Notes: generated from the letters alone by a model not told the origin. A stretch of 8,993 nucleotides of DNA from Bacteroidota bacterium (GCA_025356715.1 JANXRU010000267.1:1-8993); one strand, 5' to 3'; positions 1-7,978 are shown, numbered from the stretch's first letter. Translations and numbers: made by a program.

Positions 1-33
1 CAAAAACATAAATAATATGTAACTTTTTGGGCT

Positions 34-41
34 TACATTTG
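34..41 (+). promoter_or_regulatory. Possible -7 promoter element of the UbiD-family gene
   Basis: TACATTTG fits the Bacteroidetes -7 consensus TAnnTTTG. No convincing -33 TTG/TTTG lies at the usual distance upstream, and the leader would be only a few nucleotides before the ATG at 52. The motif is short, so a chance match is possible. Confidence 0.35.
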
Positions 42-51
42 TTCATCAATT

Positions 52-1917
52 ATGGGATACACTAGTTTAAAGGCATGTTTAGATGATTTAGAAAAAAACA
101 ATCATCTTATTAGAATTACTGAAGAGGTTGATCCTCATTTAGAAATGGCTGCTATTCACTTAAGAGTGCATCAAATGGGCGGCCCAGCGTTATTATTCAA
201 TAACGTGAAAGGCACTGAATTTAAATGCGCTTCTAATATTTTTGGAACCTTAGAGCGTAGTAAATTTATGTTTAGAGATACACTCTCTAAAATGCAAACC
301 CTCATCGATATTAAAAACAATCCGATGAAGGCTCTTAAAAATCCATTTAAGTATGCCGATATTTCAGCGACGGCATTATCTGCTTTGCCTAAAAAAAATC
401 CTTTTTCTAAGCCCGTTTTATTTAAAGAAACCACCATTGATAAATTACCACTCATTAAACATTGGGATAAAGATGGCGGAGCTTTTGTTACGCTGCCACA
501 GGTTTATAGCGAAGACCTTGATAAACCAGGAGTCATGAATTCCAATTTAGGAATGTATCGCATTCAATTAACGGGTAATGATTACGAATTAAATAAAGAA
601 ATTGGATTGCATTATCAATTACATCGTGGCATTGAAGTGCATCAAGCAAAAGCTAATAAATTAGGTAAGCCATTGAAAGTTTCTGTTTTTATTGGCGGTC
701 CACCAAGTCATAGTTTAGCAGCTGTTATGCCGTTGCCAGAGGGTTTAAGCGAATTAACCTTTGCTGGTGCTTTAGGTAATAAACGATTTGGTTATACGTA
801 TGTAGATGGTTTTTGTATTAGCACCGATGCCGATTTTGTAATTACGGGCGAAGTATATCCAAATGAGAATAAGCCAGAAGGTCCTTTTGGAGACCATCTC
901 GGGTACTATAGTTTGAAACATGAATTTCCTGTAATGCGAGTTCACAAAGTGTATCATCGGGAAGATGCTATTTGGCCATTTACAGTGGTTGGTAGGCCAC
1001 CGCAAGAAGATACCAGTTTTGGCCAGCTCATTCATGAAATAACAGGCGATGCGATAAAGTATGAATTGCCTGGTGTAAAAGAAGTGCATGCTGTTGATGC
1101 TGCTGGCGTTCATCCCTTGTTATTAGCCATTGGTAGCGAGCGTTACACGCCTTACAACCAAACTAAACAACCAGCAGAATTATTAACGATAGCGAATCAT
1201 ATTTTAGGTAAAGGCCAATTAAGTTTAGCGAAGTATTTATTTATAACTGCGGATGATAATTTGGGGGCTGAGCGGAGTCGAAGCCAACAAAGACTAAGCA
1301 CACACAATGAAGCTGAGTTTTACCAATATATATTAGAACGTATTAATTTAAAACGTGATTTACATTTTTATACCAACACAAGCATTGATACGTTAGATTA
1401 CAGTGGTACTGGATTAAACAGCGGTAGTAAATTAGTAGTGGCAGCTTATGGCGAAAAAATAAGAGAGCTTAGTAAAAAAATTGACACCAATTTAAATGAG
1501 TTAAAGACGTTTGTAAACCCACAAATAGCGCTTCCTGGTGTGTTAGTATTACAAGGTTCTAAATTTGAAACTTACGAAAAAGCAAAACTAGAATTCGAAG
1601 AATTGAATATAGAAGTCAAACAAAAAAACATAATTCTTTGCGGATTCCCTTTAATTGTAGTAGTTGACGATGCTTCGTTTACAGCAGTATCGTTAAAAAA
1701 CTGGTTATGGGTAACGTTTACGCGATCTAATCCAAGTCATGATGTATACGGAATAAACCCAACAACGGAATTCAAACATTTTGGTTGCGATAATATGATT
1801 ATTGATGCACGCGTCAAACCTCACCATGCGCCAGTTTTGGAGCTTATCCCTGAAATAGAAAAACGCGTTGATACATTATTTGCCAAGGGTGGGAGTTTGG
1901 CTCAACTTGACAAATAA
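52..1917 (+). CDS. UbiD-family (prenyl-FMN-dependent) decarboxylase
   Basis: The product (621 aa) is a cytoplasmic UbiD-family decarboxylase. These enzymes use prenylated FMN, made by a UbiX-type enzyme, to remove or add carboxyl groups on aromatic or unsaturated acids. The start matches the family (SLKACLDDLEKNNHLIRI, then EEVDPHLEMAAI). NLGMYR (165-170) supplies the likely metal-ligand Asn and catalytic Arg. GGPPSHSLAA (215-224) and LSELTFAGAL (232-241) follow. PEGPFGDHLGYY (275-286) carries the Glu276/Asp281 pair that aligns with the acidic residues of the Arg-Glu-Glu/Asp active site. ATG 52 is the first start after an in-frame stop at 13-15. The protein is longer than E. coli UbiD (about 500 aa). 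Residues about 404-417 include a stretch encoded by a repeat-like sequence. The substrate is unknown: ubiquinone synthesis is not expected in Bacteroidota, so menaquinone-related or aromatic-acid decarboxylation are alternatives. It converges with the PurF-like gene. Confidence 0.93.
   Translation: MGYTSLKACLDDLEKNNHLIRITEEVDPHLEMAAIHLRVHQMGGPALLFNNVKGTEFKCASNIFGTLERSKFMFRDTLSKMQTLIDIKNNPMKALKNPFKYADISATALSALPKKNPFSKPVLFKETTIDKLPLIKHWDKDGGAFVTLPQVYSEDLDKPGVMNSNLGMYRIQLTGNDYELNKEIGLHYQLHRGIEVHQAKANKLGKPLKVSVFIGGPPSHSLAAVMPLPEGLSELTFAGALGNKRFGYTYVDGFCISTDADFVITGEVYPNENKPEGPFGDHLGYYSLKHEFPVMRVHKVYHREDAIWPFTVVGRPPQEDTSFGQLIHEITGDAIKYELPGVKEVHAVDAAGVHPLLLAIGSERYTPYNQTKQPAELLTIANHILGKGQLSLAKYLFITADDNLGAERSRSQQRLSTHNEAEFYQYILERINLKRDLHFYTNTSIDTLDYSGTGLNSGSKLVVAAYGEKIRELSKKIDTNLNELKTFVNPQIALPGVLVLQGSKFETYEKAKLEFEELNIEVKQKNIILCGFPLIVVVDDASFTAVSLKNWLWVTFTRSNPSHDVYGINPTTEFKHFGCDNMIIDARVKPHHAPVLELIPEIEKRVDTLFAKGGSLAQLDK
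1266..1285 (+). repeat. GC-rich palindromic repeat-like unit inside the UbiD-family gene
   Basis: GGCTGAGCGGAGTCGAAGCC has complementary ends (GGCT/AGCC) and is far more GC-rich than the surrounding gene. The core CTGAGCGGAGTCGAAG (1268-1283) matches, from memory, a small dispersed repeat common between genes in flavobacterial genomes, usually flanked by complementary arms. Here it is read in frame as A-E-R-S-R-S within residues 405-411. Membership in a genome-wide repeat family is inferred, since only one copy lies in this window. Confidence 0.55.
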
Positions 1918-1944
1918 CAATTAAATCGAATAATAATTTCCCTT

Positions 1945-3846
1945 TTAATAAGCTCTCTCGTTTTTCCCTTCCATGTAATTTACAAACGCTTTGTTGGCTA
2001 CTCTAGTTCCGCCTGGTGTTGGGTAGTTACCTGTAAAGTACCAATCACCAAGGTTTTCAGGGCATGATTGATGCAAGCCTTCAATAGTTTGGTAAATAAT
2101 TTGCAAGTCAGCTTTTAAATCAGCTGGACGTAATAATTCGCCAATTTTTTGAGAAATTTCTTCGTTGGTAAACGTGCGGTAAACTTCTTGCACTACATTA
2201 ATTTGCTCTTCTTTTGGTTTTAATAACTCTTCTTTTGCTCTTTCGTATAAATTGTTAAGCACGTTTTCTTTACCCGTTTCTTTAATCAATTGAATGGCGG
2301 CATCAAAGGCAACAAACTTACCTAATACAGCCATATCTATACCGTAACAATCAGGGTAACGAATTTGTGGAGCTGATGAAATGATGATAATTTTTTTAGG
2401 ATGTAATCTATCTAATATCTTCAAGATGCTTTGTTTAAGCGTTGTTCCTCGCACAATGCTATCATCTAAAATCACTAAAGTATCTACATGTTTCTTAACC
2501 GTTTCGTAAGTAATGTCATACACTAAATTCACTAAGCTATCTCTGCTTTCGTCGGCAGTAATAAAAGTACGTTGCTTCGCATCTTTAATCACTACTTTAT
2601 GTATTCGAGGGTGTCGCGCTAAAATAGCACTTAAAGCAGGTTCAGATACGTTGCTTCCTAATTTTAAAATATCGGTTGCTTTTTGTTTATTAATATGTTC
2701 ATCAATACCTTCTACAAAGCCACCAAATGCTACTTCTGCCGTGTTGGGTATGTAACTAAAAACAGTATTTTCTAAATCATAATCAATTGCTTTTAATAAT
2801 TGAGGCACTAAGTATCTCCCTAATTGCTGACGTTCTTTATAAATATCAGCATCATTTCCTCTACTAAAATAAATACGTTCAAAAGAACAGGCTTTTCTTT
2901 CAAGTGGCTCAATAATTTCTTGATGCGTAATTGTACCATCTTTTTTTACAATCACGGCGCTGCCAGGTTGTAATTCTTTTACTAAAGAAATATCAACATT
3001 AAAAACTGTTTGTATCACAGGTCGTTCACTTGCTACTACTAACACTTCATCGTCTTGGTACACATAAGCCGGACGAATGCCAGTTGGATCTCGCAATACA
3101 AAAGCATCACCATGCCCCATCATTCCTGCCATTACGTATCCACCATCCCAACGTTTACTACTTTCAATTAAGATTGAAGCAACATCAATATTTTTTTGAA
3201 TCTCTTTTGAAATTTCAAAATTGTTTAAACCTTTCTCTTTAAATAATTTAAACAAACGATCATTTTCTTTATCTAAAAAATGACCAATTTTTTCCATCAC
3301 AGTAATGGTGTCTGCTCGTTCAGTGGGATGTTGTCCAAGTTCAATTAAATGACCTAATAATTCATCTACGTTTGTTAAGTTAAAATTACCTGCAACCAAT
3401 AAGTTACGCGCTTTCCAATTATTTTGTCGACGAAACGGATGGCAACTATTCACGGTATTACCTCCGAAAGTCCCGTAACGCAAGTGTCCCATAATGAGCT
3501 CGCCCATAAACGGAATATTTTTTTTCTGCCACTCTATATCATTGTATGCATCTGGGTTTTTATCTTTTGCATTAATATATAAATCATTTATTTTAGAAAA
3601 AATATCTTGGGTTGCTTTTGGTTCAACGGAACGTAAACGATCAATGTATGGAATACCTGCCTCTACATCTAATTTCACGGTTGCTACACCAGCGCCATCT
3701 TGCCCTCGGTTTATCATCTTATCCATAAGCTGATACATTTTATGCAAACCATAACGGCTACTACCGTATTTTTCTTTGTAAAAACTTAAGGGCTTTAATA
3801 ATCTAATTAAAGCTACTCCGCATTCGTGTTGGATTTTATCACTCAT
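1945..3846 (-). CDS. purF: Amidophosphoribosyltransferase, long Bacteroidetes PurF-family form
   Basis: PurF-type enzymes transfer glutamine-derived ammonia to PRPP, giving 5-phosphoribosylamine, the first step of purine synthesis. The N-terminal class II glutaminase has Cys9 (HECGVALIR) behind a short propeptide, NRGQDGAG (47-54), GHLRYGTFGG (120-129), HPF (136-138) and RADT (177-180). RDPTGIRPA (252-260) follows. The phosphoribosyltransferase half has the flexible-loop remnant QRTFI (425-429) and a textbook PRPP loop VILDDSIVRGTT (458-469). The usual oxyanion-hole motif NGN appears as NFN (154-156). At 633 aa it exceeds typical PurF (about 470-510), mainly through insertions and a C-terminal extension from about residue 540. 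I recall this long form as widespread in Bacteroidota, sometimes beside a standard PurF, so purF is used here in the family sense. The start ATG lies 17 nt downstream of a promoter-like motif. A role other than purine synthesis cannot be excluded. Confidence 0.9.
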   Translation of the reverse strand: MSDKIQHECGVALIRLLKPLSFYKEKYGSSRYGLHKMYQLMDKMINRGQDGAGVATVKLDVEAGIPYIDRLRSVEPKATQDIFSKINDLYINAKDKNPDAYNDIEWQKKNIPFMGELIMGHLRYGTFGGNTVNSCHPFRRQNNWKARNLLVAGNFNLTNVDELLGHLIELGQHPTERADTITVMEKIGHFLDKENDRLFKLFKEKGLNNFEISKEIQKNIDVASILIESSKRWDGGYVMAGMMGHGDAFVLRDPTGIRPAYVYQDDEVLVVASERPVIQTVFNVDISLVKELQPGSAVIVKKDGTITHQEIIEPLERKACSFERIYFSRGNDADIYKERQQLGRYLVPQLLKAIDYDLENTVFSYIPNTAEVAFGGFVEGIDEHINKQKATDILKLGSNVSEPALSAILARHPRIHKVVIKDAKQRTFITADESRDSLVNLVYDITYETVKKHVDTLVILDDSIVRGTTLKQSILKILDRLHPKKIIIISSAPQIRYPDCYGIDMAVLGKFVAFDAAIQLIKETGKENVLNNLYERAKEELLKPKEEQINVVQEVYRTFTNEEISQKIGELLRPADLKADLQIIYQTIEGLHQSCPENLGDWYFTGNYPTPGGTRVANKAFVNYMEGKNERAY

Positions 3847-3862
3847 AATTTTTAAGAAAGCA

Positions 3863-3895
3863 CAAATTTACTATTAACTTATAGTTATTACCAAA
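3863..3895 (-). promoter_or_regulatory. Promoter of the PurF-like gene
   Basis: On the minus strand, TAAATTTG (3870-3863) matches the Bacteroidetes -7 consensus TAnnTTTG, and TTTG (3895-3892) matches the -33 element. The 21-nt spacer is within the usual range. Transcription would start roughly 10 nt before the ATG at 3846. The rest of the divergent intergenic region (3896-4140) is AT-rich. I see no full TAnnTTTG facing the CotH-type gene; the nearest is TATAATTG at 4104-4111, with one mismatch and no -33 partner. Confidence 0.6.
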
Positions 3896-4140
3896 GGTTT
3901 TTTAACTAGATATTAAGAGTATTAATATTCTGTTCATCTTACCATTTAAGGTTGAATGTGTAATATAATTTGAAATTCTATTTTTTAGTCAAATTTAGTT
4001 GCACTTCTTTGTTTTAGAAATTAAGAATGATTTTTTGATTACCGTGTACATTAAATAAACTCCTTTAAGGACAAATAAGAGTTAACTATTTGGTATTGAA
4101 TTATATAATTGTATATTTATACTAATTAAACCACTAAAAC

Positions 4141-6654
4141 ATGAAGTACAATATTTTTTTTGCTATTTCTTTCCTCTTTGCTGTCAATATTATTTCAGCC
4201 CAGGTAAAAATTAATGAATATTCTGCCTCTAATTCTGGGGCTACTATCCTTGATAATAAAGGGAATAATTCCGATTGGATAGAATTGTTTAATGCAGGAG
4301 CCAGTGCAACAAATATTAGCGGTTGGACGTTAAGTGATGATCCTTTACTTCCTACAAAATATATGTTGCCTGCAGGTACAAGCATTCCAGCTAGTGGTTT
4401 TTTAAGAATTTGGTGCAGTGGGAATGGAGATCCTGCAAATGCATCGGGCCACATTCACACAAATTTTAAATTAACGCAGTGTAATGGTGATTGGATTGTA
4501 TTAAAAAATGGAGGAATTATTGTCGATTCGTTGCAATTAAAACGAACTCAAGCCTTACATTCAAGAGGTAGATTTCCTGATGGTAATACCACTTGGAAAA
4601 TTTTTACAGCACCAACTCCTAATCTTACAAATACTGGAATTGCTTATGATGCCTATGCACCTAAGCCACTTTTGGCGCCAGCAGCTGGTTTTTATACAAG
4701 TGCTCAAAACGTTACCATTACCGCAACGCCCGCTGTTGGTTTAACTATTCATTATACAATTAATGGTGATGAGCCTGTTATTGCCTCTGCAACGTATGCT
4801 ACGCCTATCAATGTTTCAAGTACTTCTGTTTTAAGAGCGTATGCTGTTAGTAGTAATACCGCTATTTTACCAAGTTTTATGGAAACGAATACTTACTTTA
4901 TTTCCGAAACAATCGATTCGCGTTATGGGGTTGTTTCTATTAGTGGTGGGGCTCCATTAACGACTTTAATGGGAGGCTCTTCTAGCACAAGGCCATCTAC
5001 GCATTTAGAATATTTTGAGAACTTTAGCCAAAAAACAGAAGGTTATGGTGCTTCTAATAAACATGGAAACGACTCTTGGGCCTATAACCAAAGAGGAATA
5101 GATGTTGAAACGTTTGACGAATATGGGTATAACAATGCGTTTAAACACAAATTTTTTACTGACCCAAAAATGGGAGCAAGTCCGCGTAAAGATTTCCAAC
5201 ATATCATTTTAAAAGCAGCAGCTTCCGATAATTATTCTTCATCGAATAATGGCGGTAAATTGTCTTGCCACATGCGAGATGCTTTTGTTCAAACCTATTC
5301 ATATAAAAAAGGACTAGAATTGGATGGTCGAAGAAATAAGCATGTTCTTGTTTTTAAAAATGGGTCTTATTGGGGCTTGTACGAATTACGCGAAGCTTTT
5401 GAAGGAGATTATACAGATTACTATTACAAACAACCCAGTGATAGTATTGATAATTTAGCTTTTTGGGGAGGTTTGCAAATTCGTAATGGTAGCGATACAG
5501 GTTGGGTTAATCTGTATAATTTTGTGATGGGAAATTCGATGAATGTGGCTGCGAATTATGCATACGTGAATAGTAAGTTAAATTTTAATAGCATTATCGA
5601 TTACATGATATATAATTCCTATGTGGTAAATTCTGATTTTATAAATTGGAATACGGCTTGGTGGAGGGGTAGAGCAACACAGGGTACTAATCGCAAATGG
5701 AAATATTGGATGTGGGATATGGATAATGTGTATGATTTAGGAGAAAATTTTTCGGGCTTACCAACAACAGGTATGACATCTAGTCCTTGTGATTATACGA
5801 ATGTATTTCAAAATGCAGGTTCTAATAAAGGCACTCCTGATATTTTAGAAAAATTATTATCGAACCCAGCCTTTAAATCTTTATACGTTAATAGGTATGG
5901 CGATTTAATAAATTCGGCCTTAAAATGCGATAGTATCTTAGCTCATTTTTATTATTTCAAATCCATATTAACTCCCGAAATGCCACGCCAGATAGCTAAA
6001 TGGGGAGGAACCTTAGCGGAGTGGAATACCAATATGGATACACTTGAAAGTAAAATTCATCAGCGTTGTGCCTATATAGAATCTAAAATTTCAGATTGTT
6101 ATAGTGTTACGGCTACACCTTTAACGGTTGATGTAGATCCTCCAGGAGCGGGTAGTGTTAAATTAAATTCTATTTGGCTTACTAATTATAAATGGTCGGG
6201 TACCTATTTTGCACCAGTTACTATGACGTTTAAAGAAACAGTAATTGATACTGCTAATTACGAATTTGATTACTGGGAATTTAAAAACCACACACCTTCG
6301 CCCGATACCCATGCAGATAGTGTTAGCATTAACTATGGCACCAGTGATGACGTGATTGCACATTTTATTGAAAAATCTTCTGATGTTATTTTCCCAACTG
6401 CCTTTACACCAAATGGTGATGGAAGAAATGATATTTTATTCCCATTAGGTACACGGTATATTAAATCGTTATCCATTGAGATATGGAACCGTTGGGGACA
6501 ATTAGTTTATAGTTCTACAGATCCTACCAAAGGTTGGGATGGTTATTTTAAGGGAACTGAAGTGCAAACAGGCGTGTATGCGTATTTTATAAAATATACG
6601 GGTAGAAATGGAGTGGATAAAACATCCAAAGGAAACGTAACCTTAATTAGATAA
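4141..6654 (+). CDS. Secreted lamin-tail/CotH kinase-like protein with type B T9SS sorting domain
   Basis: This 837-aa exported protein has five recognisable parts. A signal peptide (1-20) ends ISA|Q. A lamin-tail domain (about 22-160) opens VKINEYSASN and contains DWIELFNAG and ISGWTLSDD. A chitobiase-C-like beta domain (about 178-240) has AAGFYTSAQNVTIT, then IHYTINGDEP. A CotH kinase-like domain (about 261-650) has KNGSYWGLYELREAFEGDY (406-424) and WKYWMWDMDNVYDL (519-532); the latter probably holds the metal-binding acidic residues. An InlB-B-repeat-like segment (about 655-743) includes FDYWEF and VIAHF. The C-terminus (about 749-837) is a gliding-motility-associated, type B T9SS domain with FPTAFTPNGDGRNDI, WNRWGQLVY and GWDG. 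CotH of Bacillus spores is a protein kinase, and lamin-tail domains often sit on secreted enzymes or adhesins. Kinase activity here is inferred only. The gene directly precedes the PorP/SprF gene, so the two are probably co-transcribed and act at the cell surface. Confidence 0.92.
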   Translation: MKYNIFFAISFLFAVNIISAQVKINEYSASNSGATILDNKGNNSDWIELFNAGASATNISGWTLSDDPLLPTKYMLPAGTSIPASGFLRIWCSGNGDPANASGHIHTNFKLTQCNGDWIVLKNGGIIVDSLQLKRTQALHSRGRFPDGNTTWKIFTAPTPNLTNTGIAYDAYAPKPLLAPAAGFYTSAQNVTITATPAVGLTIHYTINGDEPVIASATYATPINVSSTSVLRAYAVSSNTAILPSFMETNTYFISETIDSRYGVVSISGGAPLTTLMGGSSSTRPSTHLEYFENFSQKTEGYGASNKHGNDSWAYNQRGIDVETFDEYGYNNAFKHKFFTDPKMGASPRKDFQHIILKAAASDNYSSSNNGGKLSCHMRDAFVQTYSYKKGLELDGRRNKHVLVFKNGSYWGLYELREAFEGDYTDYYYKQPSDSIDNLAFWGGLQIRNGSDTGWVNLYNFVMGNSMNVAANYAYVNSKLNFNSIIDYMIYNSYVVNSDFINWNTAWWRGRATQGTNRKWKYWMWDMDNVYDLGENFSGLPTTGMTSSPCDYTNVFQNAGSNKGTPDILEKLLSNPAFKSLYVNRYGDLINSALKCDSILAHFYYFKSILTPEMPRQIAKWGGTLAEWNTNMDTLESKIHQRCAYIESKISDCYSVTATPLTVDVDPPGAGSVKLNSIWLTNYKWSGTYFAPVTMTFKETVIDTANYEFDYWEFKNHTPSPDTHADSVSINYGTSDDVIAHFIEKSSDVIFPTAFTPNGDGRNDILFPLGTRYIKSLSIEIWNRWGQLVYSSTDPTKGWDGYFKGTEVQTGVYAYFIKYTGRNGVDKTSKGNVTLIR

Positions 6655-6662
6655 AATCAGTT

Positions 6663-7697
6663 ATGAAAAAATATCTATGTTTATTTACGTTTATTAGTTT
6701 TTTTGCATCAGCACAAGATGTTCATTTTTCGCAAGTTCAAGAAGCTCCTTTGTGGTTAAACCCAGCTAATACAGGCTTTTTTAATGGATATTTTAGAGCC
6801 GTTGCTAATTATCGAAGTCAGTGGGCATCCATGGGTAATCCTTATCAAACCATGTCGCTTGCAGTAGATGGAACTGCATTAAAAAGTTATAAACGAAAAT
6901 CCTATATGGGTGTTGGTTTGTTTGTGTTTAATGATAGAGCTGGTGTTGCAAAAATTGGAACCACGCAAGTACAATTAAATATTAGCGCCATCATAAAATC
7001 AGGAAAAAATTCGAAACTATCATCAGGTGTTAACGTGGGTTATAATCAAAACTCAGCTAATTACGCCGCCCTAACTTTTGGAAATCAATACACGGGAAAA
7101 GAAATTGATCAAACAGTTGCCAGTGGAGAAGTAGTGAGTTACAAATCTTTTGCTAGTGCTGATGTTGGTGCGGGTATTAATTATGAGTACTCTAATGCAT
7201 CGGTAGATATGACACGTGATGATATTTTTAGTATTAAGTTTGGTGCAGCGGTTCATCATATTAACCGACCAACTCAAGCTTTTAGTACGGGGTCATCCTA
7301 TAAACTACCCATGCGTTTTGTAGGACAAGTGCAAATTCGTATTGATGTGAAAGAAACTAAAATATCTGTGTTGCCGAGTTTAATTTATATTAGACAAGCA
7401 ACGGCGCAGGAAATAAATGTAGGAGCACACATCCGCTATCGTTTTAAAAACGATACAAAAATTACAGGTTATATTACCGAAACAGGATTAAACATTGGTT
7501 TATATTATCGTGTAAATGATGCTATTGTACCTCAAGTAAATTTAGATATGGGAAGATATGCCATAGGTTTGTCTTACGACATAAATGTAAGTAAATATAC
7601 ACAAGCCAGTAAGGCACAAGGTGGTTTCGAAATTTATTTAAAATTCTTAACGCTAAGTAATTCTTTATTAAAAAGAAGCAGAGAACACGGGTTGTAG
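6663..7697 (+). CDS. PorP/SprF-family type IX secretion outer-membrane protein
   Basis: The product (344 aa) is predicted to be an outer-membrane beta-barrel. A signal peptide (1-17) ends ASA|Q. The mature start is typical of PorP/SprF proteins: DVHFSQVQEAPLWLNPANTG (19-38), then FRAVANYRSQWASMGNPYQT. Repeated alternating hydrophobic strands with aromatic residues fit a barrel; examples are YMGVGLFVFNDRAG and the late NIGLYYRVND and YAIGLSYDIN. SprF of Flavobacterium johnsoniae is needed for secretion or attachment of the adhesin SprB, which has a type B C-terminal domain. This gene starts 8 nt after the type B CotH-type gene, so it is probably that protein's dedicated export or anchoring partner in one operon. 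It is one of what are usually many paralogues per genome, hence no symbol. The ATG lacks a Shine-Dalgarno sequence, as is usual in this phylum. Confidence 0.93.
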   Translation: MKKYLCLFTFISFFASAQDVHFSQVQEAPLWLNPANTGFFNGYFRAVANYRSQWASMGNPYQTMSLAVDGTALKSYKRKSYMGVGLFVFNDRAGVAKIGTTQVQLNISAIIKSGKNSKLSSGVNVGYNQNSANYAALTFGNQYTGKEIDQTVASGEVVSYKSFASADVGAGINYEYSNASVDMTRDDIFSIKFGAAVHHINRPTQAFSTGSSYKLPMRFVGQVQIRIDVKETKISVLPSLIYIRQATAQEINVGAHIRYRFKNDTKITGYITETGLNIGLYYRVNDAIVPQVNLDMGRYAIGLSYDINVSKYTQASKAQGGFEIYLKFLTLSNSLLKRSREHGL

Positions 7698-7744
7698 CGC
7701 TTGCTTTGAGCTCTAGTTCACCTTTTAAAGTAGGGAGCCAAAGC

Positions 7745-7760
7745 CCCGATAGCTATCGGG
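7745..7760. repeat. Perfect 16-bp palindrome, probable dispersed intergenic repeat
   Basis: CCCGATAGCTATCGGG is its own reverse complement and lies 47 nt after the PorP/SprF stop. I recall this GATAGCTATCGGG element as frequent between genes in Bacteroidetes genomes, often near transcript ends. No T-run follows, so it is not a classical terminator here. It could be a repeat, a protein-binding site or an mRNA 3' stem. Confidence 0.6.
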
Positions 7761-7818
7761 AGAGGAGATGTTGTTTTAACTGAATTTAAATTGACCGAAG
7801 ATTAGTGAAGCTTATATT

Positions 7819-7850
7819 TTTCAAACGTTGGTTAATCCAATTTTTTGAAA
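7819..7850. other. Possible RNA hairpin in the 3' region of the PorP/SprF operon
   Basis: TTTCAAA (7819-7825) pairs with TTTGAAA (7844-7850). Inside, TTGG (7828-7831) pairs with CCAA (7837-7840) around a 5-nt loop. The stem is AT-rich and weak. It may belong to an untranslated mRNA tail or a small RNA ending at the terminator downstream. No known RNA family is recognised. Confidence 0.3.
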
Positions 7851-7855
7851 TTCCA

Positions 7856-7910
7856 AAAGAGGTCTAATCACGAAATGTTGAAATACGAAACAGCTTATTT
7901 AAACCTCTTT
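7856..7910. other. Long-loop inverted repeat AAAGAGGT/ACCTCTTT
   Basis: AAAGAGGT (7856-7863) is complementary to ACCTCTTT (7903-7910) across 39 nt. It is one of several pairings in the 7698-7945 stretch, where I see no coding sequence. An 8-bp match at this distance can occur by chance. Confidence 0.2.
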
Positions 7911-7924
7911 AAACTTTAGTCGGT

Positions 7925-7943
7925 TTATAGTTATTTACTATAA
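7925..7943. other. Hairpin directly before the terminator
   Basis: TTATAGT (7925-7931) and ACTATAA (7937-7943) form a perfect 7-bp inverted repeat with a 5-nt loop, only 2 nt from the terminator stem. It could be an accessory stem of the transcript end or a binding site. It is AT-only apart from one G-C pair, so stability is low. Confidence 0.3.
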
Positions 7944-7945
7944 CA

Positions 7946-7978
7946 AAAAAACGCTTACAGATTCTGTAAGCGTTTTTT
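7946..7978. terminator. Bidirectional intrinsic terminator between the PorP/SprF gene and ssb
   Basis: A 15-bp perfect stem (7946-7960 with 7964-7978) has a core CGCTTACAG/CTGTAAGCG, a 3-nt loop, and A-tracts and T-tracts on its outer ends. It therefore provides a T-run on either strand. It ends ssb 22 nt after that gene's stop codon. It can also stop transcription arriving from the CotH/PorP operon about 250 nt upstream. Confidence 0.9.

Noticed and set aside
1918..1944. Possible terminator between the convergent UbiD-family and PurF-like genes
   Set aside because: Only 27 nt separate the stops and no stable inverted repeat is visible there.
3880..3889. TATAGTTATT recurring at 3880, 7926 and 8478 as a possible shared regulatory motif
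   Set aside because: Short and AT-only apart from one G, in AT-rich intergenic DNA. Three copies are compatible with chance, and positions relative to genes are inconsistent.
4081..4111. Promoter for the CotH-type gene using TTTG at 4089 and TATAATTG at 4104
   Set aside because: The -7 box has a mismatch in its key TTTG, and the 11-nt spacing is far too short for a Bacteroidetes promoter.
4134..4454. Minus-strand ORF overlapping the start of the CotH-type gene
   Set aside because: It lies opposite the signal peptide and lamin-tail coding sequence, whose plus-strand product is clearly conserved. The antisense product matches nothing I recognise.
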